NCBI GenBank assembly: GCA_004379165.1
Contig: NKXK01000029.1
Location: forward strand, 1-64,000
DNA: 64,000 bases
From: Rhodocyclaceae bacterium
GTDB lineage: Bacteria > Pseudomonadota > Gammaproteobacteria > Burkholderiales > Rhodocyclaceae
Direction of reading: 5' to 3'
The notes beneath the pieces are model-generated. The model did not search any database. It had not been told where the DNA came from and saw only the letters and a program-made list of their open reading frames with translations. Positions 31,243 through 39,345 of the stretch are shown in pieces (positions within the stretch are counted from its first letter, which is position 1; every line of letters begins with the position of its first letter). The position numbers were made by a program, and so were the translations under genes.

Positions 31243-32094
31243 TCAATAGACGAGCCCGAGATAGCCGTTGGTCAGCGTTTTGCCCCAAAGCAGCGCAATT
31301 GCGCCGGCGGCAGCAAGATAGGGGCCGAAAGGAATGGGAACGTTACGGCCCTGACGAGCGGCGACGATGAGGGCGATGCCGATGATGGCTCCCACGACGG
31401 AGGAGAGCAGGATGATCGCGGGTAGCATCTGCCATCCAAGCCAGGCACCTAGGGCGGCGAGGAGCTTGAAATCGCCATAGCCCATGCCATCCTTGCCGGT
31501 AGCAAGCTTGAATAGCCAGAACACCGACCACAGAACCAGATAGCCACCCATAGAACCAATAACGGCGGATGAAAGGTCGGTGAAAGTGCCTTGCAGATTG
31601 AAAACCAGACCCAGCCAGAGCAGTGGCAGCGTGATCGCATCGGGGAGAAGTTGGGTATCGATATCGATGGCGGTCAGCGCTATCAGCGCCCATATCAGCA
31701 GCAACGCACCGGTTGCTTGCACGGTTGGACCGAAGTGCCAGACGACGAACGCAGATGCCAGTGCGGTGAACAGTTCAACCAGCGGGTAACGCAGTGAAAT
31801 CGGTTTGCCGCAAGCGGAGCACTTTCCCTTCAGGATGAGGAAATAGCTGATCAGGGGTATGTTTTCGAGAGCGGTGATGCCGTGTGCGCAGTGAGGACAG
31901 CGCGAACGCGGACGTGCAAGTCCCAGCGGCTCGTCTGCGGTCGACGCGGAATTTCCGCAGATATCGGCACATTGCTCACGCCACTCCTGTTCCATGATGC
32001 GTGGCAGGCGGTGGATGACAACGTTGAGGAAACTGCCGATGCAGAGACCGACGAGGGCTGTTGCTGTTACCAAAAAGGAAAATTCATTAACCAC
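31243..32094 (-). CDS. pilD: Prepilin peptidase / N-methyltransferase
   Basis: The 283-residue membrane enzyme cleaves and methylates type IV prepilins and pseudopilins. It opens with LVGLCIGSFLNVVIHRLPRIMEQEW. Zinc Cys motifs follow, CPHC and CSACGKPISLRYPLVE (about residues 63-96), then the aspartyl-protease residues in TAIDIDTQLLPD and GMGYGDFKLLAALGAWLG. A GTG start at 32094 overlaps the pilC stop by 8 bases and gives the family N-terminus. Residues about 47-52 (NSASTAD) come from the dispersed repeat, in the variable loop before the zinc motif. Confidence 0.94.
   Translation of the reverse strand: MVNEFSFLVTATALVGLCIGSFLNVVIHRLPRIMEQEWREQCADICGNSASTADEPLGLARPRSRCPHCAHGITALENIPLISYFLILKGKCSACGKPISLRYPLVELFTALASAFVVWHFGPTVQATGALLLIWALIALTAIDIDTQLLPDAITLPLLWLGLVFNLQGTFTDLSSAVIGSMGGYLVLWSVFWLFKLATGKDGMGYGDFKLLAALGAWLGWQMLPAIILLSSVVGAIIGIALIVAARQGRNVPIPFGPYLAAAGAIALLWGKTLTNGYLGLVY
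31935..31960 (-). repeat. Dispersed repeat copy in pilD
   Basis: Plus-strand CTGCGGTCGACGCGGAATT followed by TCCGCAG, which also makes a CTGCGG/CCGCAG inverted repeat. On the pilD strand it is read as GNSASTAD. Confidence 0.85.
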
Positions 32095-33319
32095 TAACGA
32101 CCGAACCCATCTTGAATATCGGGAGGTACATCGCAACGACCATGCCACCAATGAGCGTGCCAAGAACAACCATGATGATAGGTTCCATCAGGCTGGAGAG
32201 TGCGTCAACTGTGTCGTCAACTTCTCGCTCGAAGAAGTCGGCAACCTTCGATAGCATCGAATCGAGCGCTCCTGACTCTTCGCCAATTGAAACCATCTGG
32301 ATGACCATATTGGGGAATACTTCGACGTTCTGCATGGCAGTCGTCAGGCTTGTTCCCGAGGATACTTCGCTTTGAATTTGCCGTGTTGCAACCTTGTACT
32401 CGAAGTTGCCGGCAGCGCCACCAACGGAATCAAGTGATTCGACGAGGGGGACGCCCGCCGCAAACATGGTTGCCAGTGTCCGAGTCCAGCGGGCGATCAC
32501 GGATTTTCTTATTAATTCACCGAATACAGGAACGCGCAACAGCAAGCGATCCATTGCCATTTGTACTTTTTCAGAGCGCTTCCAAGACTCGAAGAAGGCA
32601 TAAAGGCCACCGCCAATTATTCCGAATATGGCCCACCAATAGGCTACAAAAAAGTCCGATATGGCAATAACAAACAGGGTGGGAGCCGGAAGATCCGCGC
32701 CAAAGCTTTTGAAAACGTCCTTGAAGGCGGGAATGACGAAGAGCATGATCACCGATGTGATGATAAAGGCAACAATGAGCACTGCGACTGGATAAAACAG
32801 CGCAGATTTTATCTTGCTCTTGATTGCAAGGATTTTCTCCTTGTAGGTTGCCAAACGGTCAAGAAGCGAGTCAAGAATCCCTGCGTGCTCACCAGCACCA
32901 ACCAAGTTGCAGAACAGGTTGTCGAAATAGAGCGGGAATTTCCGAAAGGCTTTAGAGAGCGAGGTTCCTGTTTCGACGTCGGCCTTGATGTCCAGTAGTA
33001 ATTTCCCGACGGCCGGGTTGGCATGGCCGCGGCCAACGATGTCGAAGGCTTGTAGCAGAGGGACGCCGGATTTCATCATTGTCGCCAGTTGGCGGGTGAA
33101 GAGCGTGATGTCTTTTTCCGTGACTTTGCCACCGCTCTTGAAGCGAACCTTCTTGACCTTGGTGTTGCTGACGCCCTGGCGACGCAGCACAGCCTGAACC
33201 ACGGATTCACTGGCCGCACGCATTTCGCCGCGGACGGTTTTGCCATCCTTGTTCCGGCCTTCCCAGACGAATGTGATTTCCTTGACTGAACTGGCTTTTG
33301 AGCGTGTGGCAGTCGCCAT
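32087..33319 (-). CDS. pilC: Type IV pilus inner-membrane platform protein
   Basis: This 410-residue GspF-family protein has two cytoplasmic GspF domains, at about residues 75-195 (TRQLATMMKSGVPLLQAFDIV) and about 280-400 (FGELIRKSVIARWTRTLATMFAAGVPLVESL), and three membrane helices. The N-terminal TFVWEGRNKDGKTVRGEMRA is the PilC form. It links the PilB motor to the growing pilus. It lies between pilB and pilD, the classic order. Confidence 0.96.
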   Translation of the reverse strand: MATATRSKASSVKEITFVWEGRNKDGKTVRGEMRAASESVVQAVLRRQGVSNTKVKKVRFKSGGKVTEKDITLFTRQLATMMKSGVPLLQAFDIVGRGHANPAVGKLLLDIKADVETGTSLSKAFRKFPLYFDNLFCNLVGAGEHAGILDSLLDRLATYKEKILAIKSKIKSALFYPVAVLIVAFIITSVIMLFVIPAFKDVFKSFGADLPAPTLFVIAISDFFVAYWWAIFGIIGGGLYAFFESWKRSEKVQMAMDRLLLRVPVFGELIRKSVIARWTRTLATMFAAGVPLVESLDSVGGAAGNFEYKVATRQIQSEVSSGTSLTTAMQNVEVFPNMVIQMVSIGEESGALDSMLSKVADFFEREVDDTVDALSSLMEPIIMVVLGTLIGGMVVAMYLPIFKMGSVVSG

Positions 33320-33336
33320 CGTTTGTCCTTATACCG

Positions 33337-35052
33337 TTAGGCGTTTGTTGTACTGAGTACTTCGTCGAGCGAGGTGACGCCTTGTCTGACTTTGAGCAGG
33401 CCGGAGGCGCGGAGGTCCTTGACACCCTCTGCTTTGGCCTGTGCCGCCAGATCGAGTGCCGTGGCGCCGGCCATGATCAGGCGTTGCATGGCCTCGGAGA
33501 CCGGCATGACCTGGTAAATGCCGACCCGTCCCTTGTAGCCACTGCCTTTGCAGCGTTCGCAGCCTCCCGGACCGTAGAGCGTCCATGAGCCATCGAGTTC
33601 TTCGGGTTTGAAACCGGCATCGAGCAAGGCTTGCTCCGGGACAGTCATCGGCTTTTTGCAATTGCAGAGGCGCCGCGCAAGACGCTGGGCAGTGATGAGC
33701 AGGATACTGGAGGCGATGTTGAACGTGGGCACCCCCATGTTCATCAGACGGGTCAATGTCTGCGGGGCATCATTGGTATGGAGGGTGGAAAGCACCATGT
33801 GACCGGTTTGGGCGGCCTTGATGGCGATTTCTGCGGTTTCCAGATCACGGATTTCGCCCACCATGATGATGTCAGGATCCTGGCGGAGGAAGGCTTTCAG
33901 CGCGACCGGAAATGTCAGTCCGGCACGGTCATCAACGTTGACCTGATTGATGCCGGCCAGGTTGATTTCGGCGGGATCCTCCGCGGTCGAGATGTTGACG
34001 CCATCCTTGTTGAGGATGTTCAGGCAGGTATAGAGCGACACCGTCTTGCCGGAACCGGTTGGTCCGGTCACCAGTACCATGCCGTAGGGACGGTTGATGG
34101 CGTCAAGCAGTGCTGCCTTTTGCTCCGGTTCATATCCGAGGGCTTCGATACCGAGCGTGGCCGAGGTCGGGTCAAGAATACGCAAAACGATCTTTTCACC
34201 CTGAAGCGTCGGTAGCGTGCTGACCCGGAAGTCGATGGCCCGACTTTTTGATAGCACCAGCTTCATCCTGCCGTCCTGAGGCACCCGCTTTTCGGCGATG
34301 TTCAGACGTGAAATGACCTTGATCCGAGAGGCGATTTTTTCCTTGATTGCCAGCGGTGGCGAGGCAACCTCGCGGAGTATGCCGTCAACACGAAAACGGA
34401 TGCGATACGACTTCTCGTAAGGTTCGAAGTGAATGTCAGAAGCACCGTCATTGATCGCATCCAGCAACATTTTCTGGATGAACTTGACTACAGGGGCGTC
34501 GTCAATTTCCTGCCCAAGCGCCTCGTCTGCCTTTTGCGTGTCGTCCTCGTTAAGGAAGTCGAGGTTGATGTCATCGTTGGTCAGGCTTTTCAGAGTGTCT
34601 GCAGCGGACTCTGAAAACTTCGCTACCAGGGGCGCCAGCTTCGGGTGCTCAACGACGATCGGATCGACGGCGAGGCCGGTCTGGAAACGAATTTCATCCA
34701 GCGCGCGCAAGTTGGTCGGATCGGCGATGGCGACTGACAGGCGGTTGCCACGCTTGTGCAGCGGGATGACCTTGTGCGTCGCGATCAGCTTGCGGTCGAT
34801 GGCCTCTGTTGGAATCAGCCCCTCGTCCATGGCGGCGAGGTCGAGCAAGGGATAGCCGAAGGTTTCAGCGACGAAGCGGGCGACGTCGATGGCGCTCGCC
34901 TTTTTGCTGGCAATCAGTTGCTCGATCAATGACACCTTGGCACTTGCCGCTTCGGAAGTCAGCAACTCCGCCTCAGGCTCCTTGAGACGACCTGCCTGGA
35001 CAAGCGCCCGGGCGAGGCCACTGAGAGGAGTGTTTTGAGGGGATGCAGCCAT
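33337..35052 (-). CDS. pilB: Type IV pilus assembly ATPase
   Basis: The 571-residue hexameric motor powers pilus extension. The N-terminal MshEN/T2SSE-N domain (about residues 40-180) is followed by the ATPase core. Visible are Walker A GPTGSGKTVSLYTCL (about 329-343), the Asp box, Walker B/His box VGEIRDLETAEIAIKAAQTGHMVLSTLHTND (about 392-422), and a C-terminal tetracysteine zinc site (CNCKKP, CERCKGSGYKGR). It starts the pilB-pilC-pilD run and lies 94 bases after the prepilin-like gene. Confidence 0.97.
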   Translation of the reverse strand: MAASPQNTPLSGLARALVQAGRLKEPEAELLTSEAASAKVSLIEQLIASKKASAIDVARFVAETFGYPLLDLAAMDEGLIPTEAIDRKLIATHKVIPLHKRGNRLSVAIADPTNLRALDEIRFQTGLAVDPIVVEHPKLAPLVAKFSESAADTLKSLTNDDINLDFLNEDDTQKADEALGQEIDDAPVVKFIQKMLLDAINDGASDIHFEPYEKSYRIRFRVDGILREVASPPLAIKEKIASRIKVISRLNIAEKRVPQDGRMKLVLSKSRAIDFRVSTLPTLQGEKIVLRILDPTSATLGIEALGYEPEQKAALLDAINRPYGMVLVTGPTGSGKTVSLYTCLNILNKDGVNISTAEDPAEINLAGINQVNVDDRAGLTFPVALKAFLRQDPDIIMVGEIRDLETAEIAIKAAQTGHMVLSTLHTNDAPQTLTRLMNMGVPTFNIASSILLITAQRLARRLCNCKKPMTVPEQALLDAGFKPEELDGSWTLYGPGGCERCKGSGYKGRVGIYQVMPVSEAMQRLIMAGATALDLAAQAKAEGVKDLRASGLLKVRQGVTSLDEVLSTTNA

Positions 35053-35146
35053 CGATGATAGGGTGAATGCCGTTTAGATCGTCTGATGATGCTACGCAGA
35101 CGTTGTTTTGTAAAGGCTGGCCGGGCTGGATGCCGCACCTGGCAGG

Positions 35147-35833
35147 CTAAGGCAGCTTGCCAGCTGCCACCATGCGAGATTTGAGAATGGCAGGGACGAT
35201 CCAGATCAGTTGATCGTCGAATGTCGGCGTGGGTGTGTGGGCGACAAAGGTGGTATTGGCGTTGGCATTCTCGGCTTCATCACCGCTGGCGCCGGCGATC
35301 TGGCTGCCATCGGGAAGCCAAGCACCGCCTGGACGGGCGCCATGGCTGACAATGACCGCAGGCAAGGCGGAGGCCGTATCGTAGCCTGCACCAGCAGCAT
35401 CCTTGATGGCAGCGTTCCCCTGCGTGTCCAGTGTAAAGGATGCCAAGGCGCCTGCCGGAACCGTCGCGGTGAACAGTGAATGGGCGTAATAGGTAAAGCG
35501 TTTGCCCCAGGGGTCGGACTCAGGCAGACCGAGCGTCGCCCAGGGGACGACCCCATGCTGCAAGGTGCAGTTCTCCCGACCAGCATTACTGTCGGTATTG
35601 GCCAGGGTACTGAGCGCAGGGCAGGGCAGGCGGCCGTTGGCCAGGGCGAACCCGATCACCGCCTCACGAATGTTCTCCAGTTGGCGTTGCGCTTCCTGAG
35701 TTGTCGCGTTTTCGCGTTGCGTGCCAAGACTGAGCATCAGCCCGCTGGCCAGTAGCCCGACAATCACCAGCACCACTGCCAGTTCGACCAGTGAAAAACC
35801 CTTGTCTACAAAGTGGGCGCGGCGTATCAGCAT
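35147..35833 (-). CDS. Prepilin-like protein with C-terminal LPCP/PW domain
   Basis: The 228-residue product (start 4 bases after the stop of the large gene upstream) has a short leader and the type III signal GFSLVELAVVLVIVGLLASGL, with cleavage after Gly and Glu at +5. The mature part has NGRLPCPALS (about residues 77-86), a Cys near CTLQHG, PWATLGLPESDPWGKRFTYYAHSLF and a final FDDQLIWIVPAILKSRM. This second half resembles a stretch of the 846-residue neighbour (LPCPDLIGDG, LPWRTLDLQESGDSYGGSFRYVLSPLF). It is probably a minor pilin or pseudopilin processed by PilD. Longer starts are rejected because they overlap the upstream gene out of frame. Confidence 0.85.
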   Translation of the reverse strand: MLIRRAHFVDKGFSLVELAVVLVIVGLLASGLMLSLGTQRENATTQEAQRQLENIREAVIGFALANGRLPCPALSTLANTDSNAGRENCTLQHGVVPWATLGLPESDPWGKRFTYYAHSLFTATVPAGALASFTLDTQGNAAIKDAAGAGYDTASALPAVIVSHGARPGGAWLPDGSQIAGASGDEAENANANTTFVAHTPTPTFDDQLIWIVPAILKSRMVAAGKLP

Positions 35834-35837
35834 GAGT

Positions 35838-38378
35838 TTAGTAGGCAAGCCGGTCATTGAACGTGGCCGAAGGTGGGGCGTTTTCGAAATCGGGGGTGGG
35901 GGTTTTGGCATAACCATCCCGCGAAGCGTGGGTGTTGCGACCTTCGAGATAACTGCGGGTTTCGCGCAGCGAACGGTTCTGCAGGCCGCTGCCGGGATTG
36001 ATTGCCGTTCCGGATGCCAGTGTGACAGTTCGGTAGCTGCCTTGTCCATTCACGGTCAGAAGCCCGGTTGCTGGGCGAATCCGGTCGCTGATCTGGTAGA
36101 AAACAAGGGTATTCCAGGCGTGCGTCTGCCACCAGCTGTTGGTGCCGGTGGGGGGCGCCAGGATTTTGCAGGCATTGCCGAACCATACCGTCGGTACAAC
36201 CCCTTGGGCGAGTCCGGTTTCCATCGTGGCTTCTAAGGTCTCGGCACGGCTGATCAGTGTTGCCAGCAAGCTGTTCGCCTCGCCCAGCAGGCGGGTCGCC
36301 GTCGCTGCCTTGATGGCATCTGAAGGCGCGGCAATGTGGCTCTCAAGTGCCGTGATTGCACCGGTGTCGCCATCGAGTTTGGCCAGAAACTGGCGCGCGG
36401 CCGTGTAGGCAGAGGTCGTGCTGTCACTCGTCGCGGTGACCCCACGACGTGCCTGGCGGGCAACGTCGGCACTCTGCTCCTTGGCGACTTCAGCCCAGTA
36501 CGACACCGCTTGCGTCGGGTCGCGCAGGCTGGCGCCCCCGCTGACGGTGGTGGGAGGTGAACCAATTGCAGTCTGCAATTGCCTGCTGGCGGCTGCAAGC
36601 GACTCCGCAGCGACGTTTTCGCCATTGGCAAGCAGCGCACCGCCGAGCGTTGTCAGCTGTGTCGCGGCGGTTTGGGCGCTGCTTGAGATGGCCGAGAGAT
36701 CGGTGGCGTTGCGGGTGGTGCTAACGGCAGTGTCGATACTGCCAAGCGCGCTGGTCCACAGGGACTGCAAGCCAGGGGCGCCTGTGCTGAGACTGTCGGT
36801 CAAGGCGCGCGCTTCCTCCAGAATGGGCAGAAGCTGATTACGCGCCTGATCTATCGTCAGCGTGCTTAAGGTACTCAGTGCCAGCGTGATGCGCTGACTA
36901 CGGTAAGAGAATTCGCCAGCCGAGATGTTGTAGCGACTGGCAATCGCAATTGCCAGCAGCGTGTTGTTCTGCACCCGAAGCGCTTCGCTGCTGGCCAGAG
37001 ACTGGCTGACCTTGGTAGCAGAGCCTGGATCCTGTGTGGCTGCCAAGGCGTCAGCGCGCGCAGTGCTCGCCAAGGTTCTTGAGAGACTTAATGCGGCGGT
37101 AATCTCTGGATTTGGGGTGCTGCTAAAAGGCAGAAAGGCGTTTCGGAACAGATTGTCCTGCTGCAAAAGCAGGTTGAGGGTGCTTTCCGATGGCGTGTTC
37201 GTGGCATTGAGGATGCGCGTGCCCAGCAGAAGGTTTTCCTGCTTGCCAGCCATCACGAACAGGTCCAGTCCGCTATCGGCCAGTGCTTGCTGGAGCGACG
37301 CCAATGTGATCAACTTGCCCGGAATCTGCGCCATCACCGCTGCAAAGCCACTACGGAATACCGAGATACTGTCCGTTGCTGTCCGCAACTGGATGTCGAG
37401 GGCATCAAAAGCTGTTTGGGTCTCTGTGGCGCGCGTGTTCAGATTGAGTGCCGCAATATACAGGCTATCGAAAAAGGCGCGGGCGTACGCAGCCTGGCTT
37501 TGCAGGGTTTGCAGCGCAGTGAGTTGCTCGCCTGCGGTCGACGCGGATTCCAGGCTAATTTTGCTGGCCTTGAGGTCGGCGATCGATCGCTTCAAAACCT
37601 CGTCCGGGTTGCCGGGCTGGGTGTTTGGCACCATGCCGAAGAGGCTTTCTGGGGTGCCCTTGAAGTTATCCACAGCCAAAGGTGCCGGCCAGGGGTAGGT
37701 CTGGCTGGTATTTTGTGCACTGGTGGCGTGTTGCTCGAGGCAATTGTTTACTTCACGGGCGATGCGTCGCTCGACCGCCGCCATCAACTCGCGCCGGGTG
37801 ATGGGGGTGATGATGTCGTTGTCGTCGGGCGCGTCGCTGCCGCCGCGATAGAAATAGTCATCGCCGTCAGCGTTGCGCGTGTCGAGCGCGCCGCGTGGTG
37901 CGATGATCAGGGCAACGATCTCGTTGCTCGGCTGGCCGGCGGCGACATCGAGGCGCAGACTGGTGGCTGTGTCGCTGTTCAGTGGTGGAGTGCTGCGGTC
38001 ACCGCCGAACAAGGGCGACAATACATACCGGAAACTGCCGCCATAGCTATCCCCGGATTCCTGGAGGTCGAGCGTTCGCCAGGGCAGGTTGCCGGTGTAG
38101 CTGTCGCAGTCGTCACGAGTCAGCAGCGGGGACACGCCATCGCCGATGAGATCCGGGCAGGGAAGCCGTCCAGGTCGATTGGCATCGATGACTGCGTAGG
38201 CAATCAGCGCCTCTTTGGCCTTGGCCATCGCCAGGTTGAGCTCCCCTTCGCGGCTGTAGCGGGATGGCTGGAGGTTGCTGCTGCGATAGTAAGCGTAGCT
38301 GCCGGTGAGCAGAACGAGCACCAGCAAGAGCCAGAGGGCGGCCCCGCGTTGCCGGCAGCGCGGCGGTGCGCGCTTCAT
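35838..38378 (-). CDS. Large anchored pilus-associated protein, PilX/GspK-like N-terminus
   Basis: The 846-residue protein starts with a basic leader and a hydrophobic helix (RQRGAALWLLLVLVLLTGSYAYY), similar to PilX/GspK-type pseudopilins but without Glu at +5. Residues about 50-200 form a domain shared with the downstream prepilin-like protein (RPGRLPCPDLIGDG, PWRTLDLQESGDSYGGSFRYVLSPLFGG). About 210-640 is Ala/Ser/Thr/Leu-rich and probably helical, and about 640-846 ends FENAPPSATFNDRLAY. No known enzyme motif is seen. It could be a tip adhesin or large minor pilin. Residues about 275-282 (LESASTAG) come from the dispersed repeat. Confidence 0.75.
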   Translation of the reverse strand: MKRAPPRCRQRGAALWLLLVLVLLTGSYAYYRSSNLQPSRYSREGELNLAMAKAKEALIAYAVIDANRPGRLPCPDLIGDGVSPLLTRDDCDSYTGNLPWRTLDLQESGDSYGGSFRYVLSPLFGGDRSTPPLNSDTATSLRLDVAAGQPSNEIVALIIAPRGALDTRNADGDDYFYRGGSDAPDDNDIITPITRRELMAAVERRIAREVNNCLEQHATSAQNTSQTYPWPAPLAVDNFKGTPESLFGMVPNTQPGNPDEVLKRSIADLKASKISLESASTAGEQLTALQTLQSQAAYARAFFDSLYIAALNLNTRATETQTAFDALDIQLRTATDSISVFRSGFAAVMAQIPGKLITLASLQQALADSGLDLFVMAGKQENLLLGTRILNATNTPSESTLNLLLQQDNLFRNAFLPFSSTPNPEITAALSLSRTLASTARADALAATQDPGSATKVSQSLASSEALRVQNNTLLAIAIASRYNISAGEFSYRSQRITLALSTLSTLTIDQARNQLLPILEEARALTDSLSTGAPGLQSLWTSALGSIDTAVSTTRNATDLSAISSSAQTAATQLTTLGGALLANGENVAAESLAAASRQLQTAIGSPPTTVSGGASLRDPTQAVSYWAEVAKEQSADVARQARRGVTATSDSTTSAYTAARQFLAKLDGDTGAITALESHIAAPSDAIKAATATRLLGEANSLLATLISRAETLEATMETGLAQGVVPTVWFGNACKILAPPTGTNSWWQTHAWNTLVFYQISDRIRPATGLLTVNGQGSYRTVTLASGTAINPGSGLQNRSLRETRSYLEGRNTHASRDGYAKTPTPDFENAPPSATFNDRLAY
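37532..37563 (-). repeat. Dispersed repeat copy in the 846-residue pilus gene
   Basis: Plus-strand CTGCGGTCGACGCGGATTCC followed by GGCTAATTTT. One base shorter than the core at the AATT position; on the gene strand it is read as ESASTAG. Confidence 0.8.
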
Positions 38379-38737
38379 CGGCTGCCGGGCTGAATGACGA
38401 TGCGTCCGCCTCGCAGCAGGCTTTCCTGTTCGCCGGTCGCCGGGTGGTAGGTGTCGCCGACAGCCATGCGTGGGGCGCCAGCTGCTTCGTTCAATTCGCC
38501 ATTGATCCAGCGCGTCGCGCGGCCGTTGCTGCGCCGGATTTCGCCGTTGATGGTCAGGCTGCTTTCGCCATTCTGCCCGGAGGGCAGCAGTGTCGGGTTC
38601 TGCAGGCGCTGGCGGTCGAGCTGGGCACGCTGCTGGGGTGTGGTGAATAGCCGGCCAATACCGTCAGTACGGGTCTGTGCCAAGACAGTGGGTGTGCCGG
38701 CCAGCAGGAGCAGGAATGTCACGATGCCCGCTTTCAT
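38375..38737 (-). CDS. Secreted MshK-like small protein
   Basis: The 120-residue product from the ATG at 38737 has a clear signal peptide (MKAGIVTFLLLLAGTPTVLA). A polar mature part follows with QNGESSLTINGEIRRSNGRATRWINGE and GRIVIQPGSR. By size and position after the MshJ-like gene it is a candidate MshK, a periplasmic pilus-assembly factor. Sequence similarity is not strong enough to be sure. It ends in an ATGA overlap with the 846-residue gene. Confidence 0.65.
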   Translation of the reverse strand: MKAGIVTFLLLLAGTPTVLAQTRTDGIGRLFTTPQQRAQLDRQRLQNPTLLPSGQNGESSLTINGEIRRSNGRATRWINGELNEAAGAPRMAVGDTYHPATGEQESLLRGGRIVIQPGSR

Positions 38738-38739
38738 GC

Positions 38740-39345
38740 TCAGCCCCCCTTGCCTTTGGCCTGGCGCAGGGTGATCCACTGCAGATCGCACTCGGCCGTC
38801 AGCAGTGCCACTGCTTCGCCGGGCAGCGCATTGCTGACGCCGGGTGCCACGCGGCAGGCACGGATGACGATCATGGCGCGCGCTTCACGCTGCAGGCGGC
38901 CGAGAAAGCGCAGCAGATCTTCTTCGTGCAGCAGACGCAACTTGAGTTGCATCGGGCTTGCAAACCAGGCGGATGGTGCGCCGTCGGTTTTGTCGAGCGC
39001 ACTCTGGGCGCCGAACTCGTAACTCATGCCGGGAATCCGCAACTCCTGTTGCAATGCCCGCAATTGCTCAGTCCACTCCAGGCGCCGCTCATCGCCGGTA
39101 ATGCCTGCCTGCTGCAGGGTCAAAAAGGCCTGCGTCCGGGATTTGATGTCTTCCTCTTCCGTCCGCACCTGGCGTAAGCGCTGCTCGATCTGCTGGCGTG
39201 CCTGTTCCGCAGTCTGCCGCGCCTGCGTTGCCTGACGCAGTTCGCGGTGGCTGTATAGGCCGATGCCTACGGCGAGCGCCAGCATGGCCAGCGCCCAGCC
39301 CAGCGGGGCGCGGAGGTGAACGAAATCCTTGCGTTCAAGCTTCAT
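38740..39345 (-). CDS. MshJ/PilO-like pilus assembly protein
   Basis: The 201-residue bitopic protein has one N-terminal membrane helix (about residues 16-33), a coiled coil (about 34-80, with REL, RQTAEQARQQIEQRLRQVRTEEEDI) and a small globular C-terminal domain (about 95-195) of the PilO/GspM ferredoxin-like type. It would sit in the inner-membrane alignment complex with the MshI-like protein, whose gene overlaps it by 4 bases. Confidence 0.75.
   Translation of the reverse strand: MKLERKDFVHLRAPLGWALAMLALAVGIGLYSHRELRQATQARQTAEQARQQIEQRLRQVRTEEEDIKSRTQAFLTLQQAGITGDERRLEWTEQLRALQQELRIPGMSYEFGAQSALDKTDGAPSAWFASPMQLKLRLLHEEDLLRFLGRLQREARAMIVIRACRVAPGVSNALPGEAVALLTAECDLQWITLRQAKGKGG

Noticed and set aside
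34500-34620. pilB N-terminal region considered as a fusion with another gene
   Set aside because: The acidic stretch is within the normal MshEN/T2SSE-N to ATPase linker and the length fits PilB.
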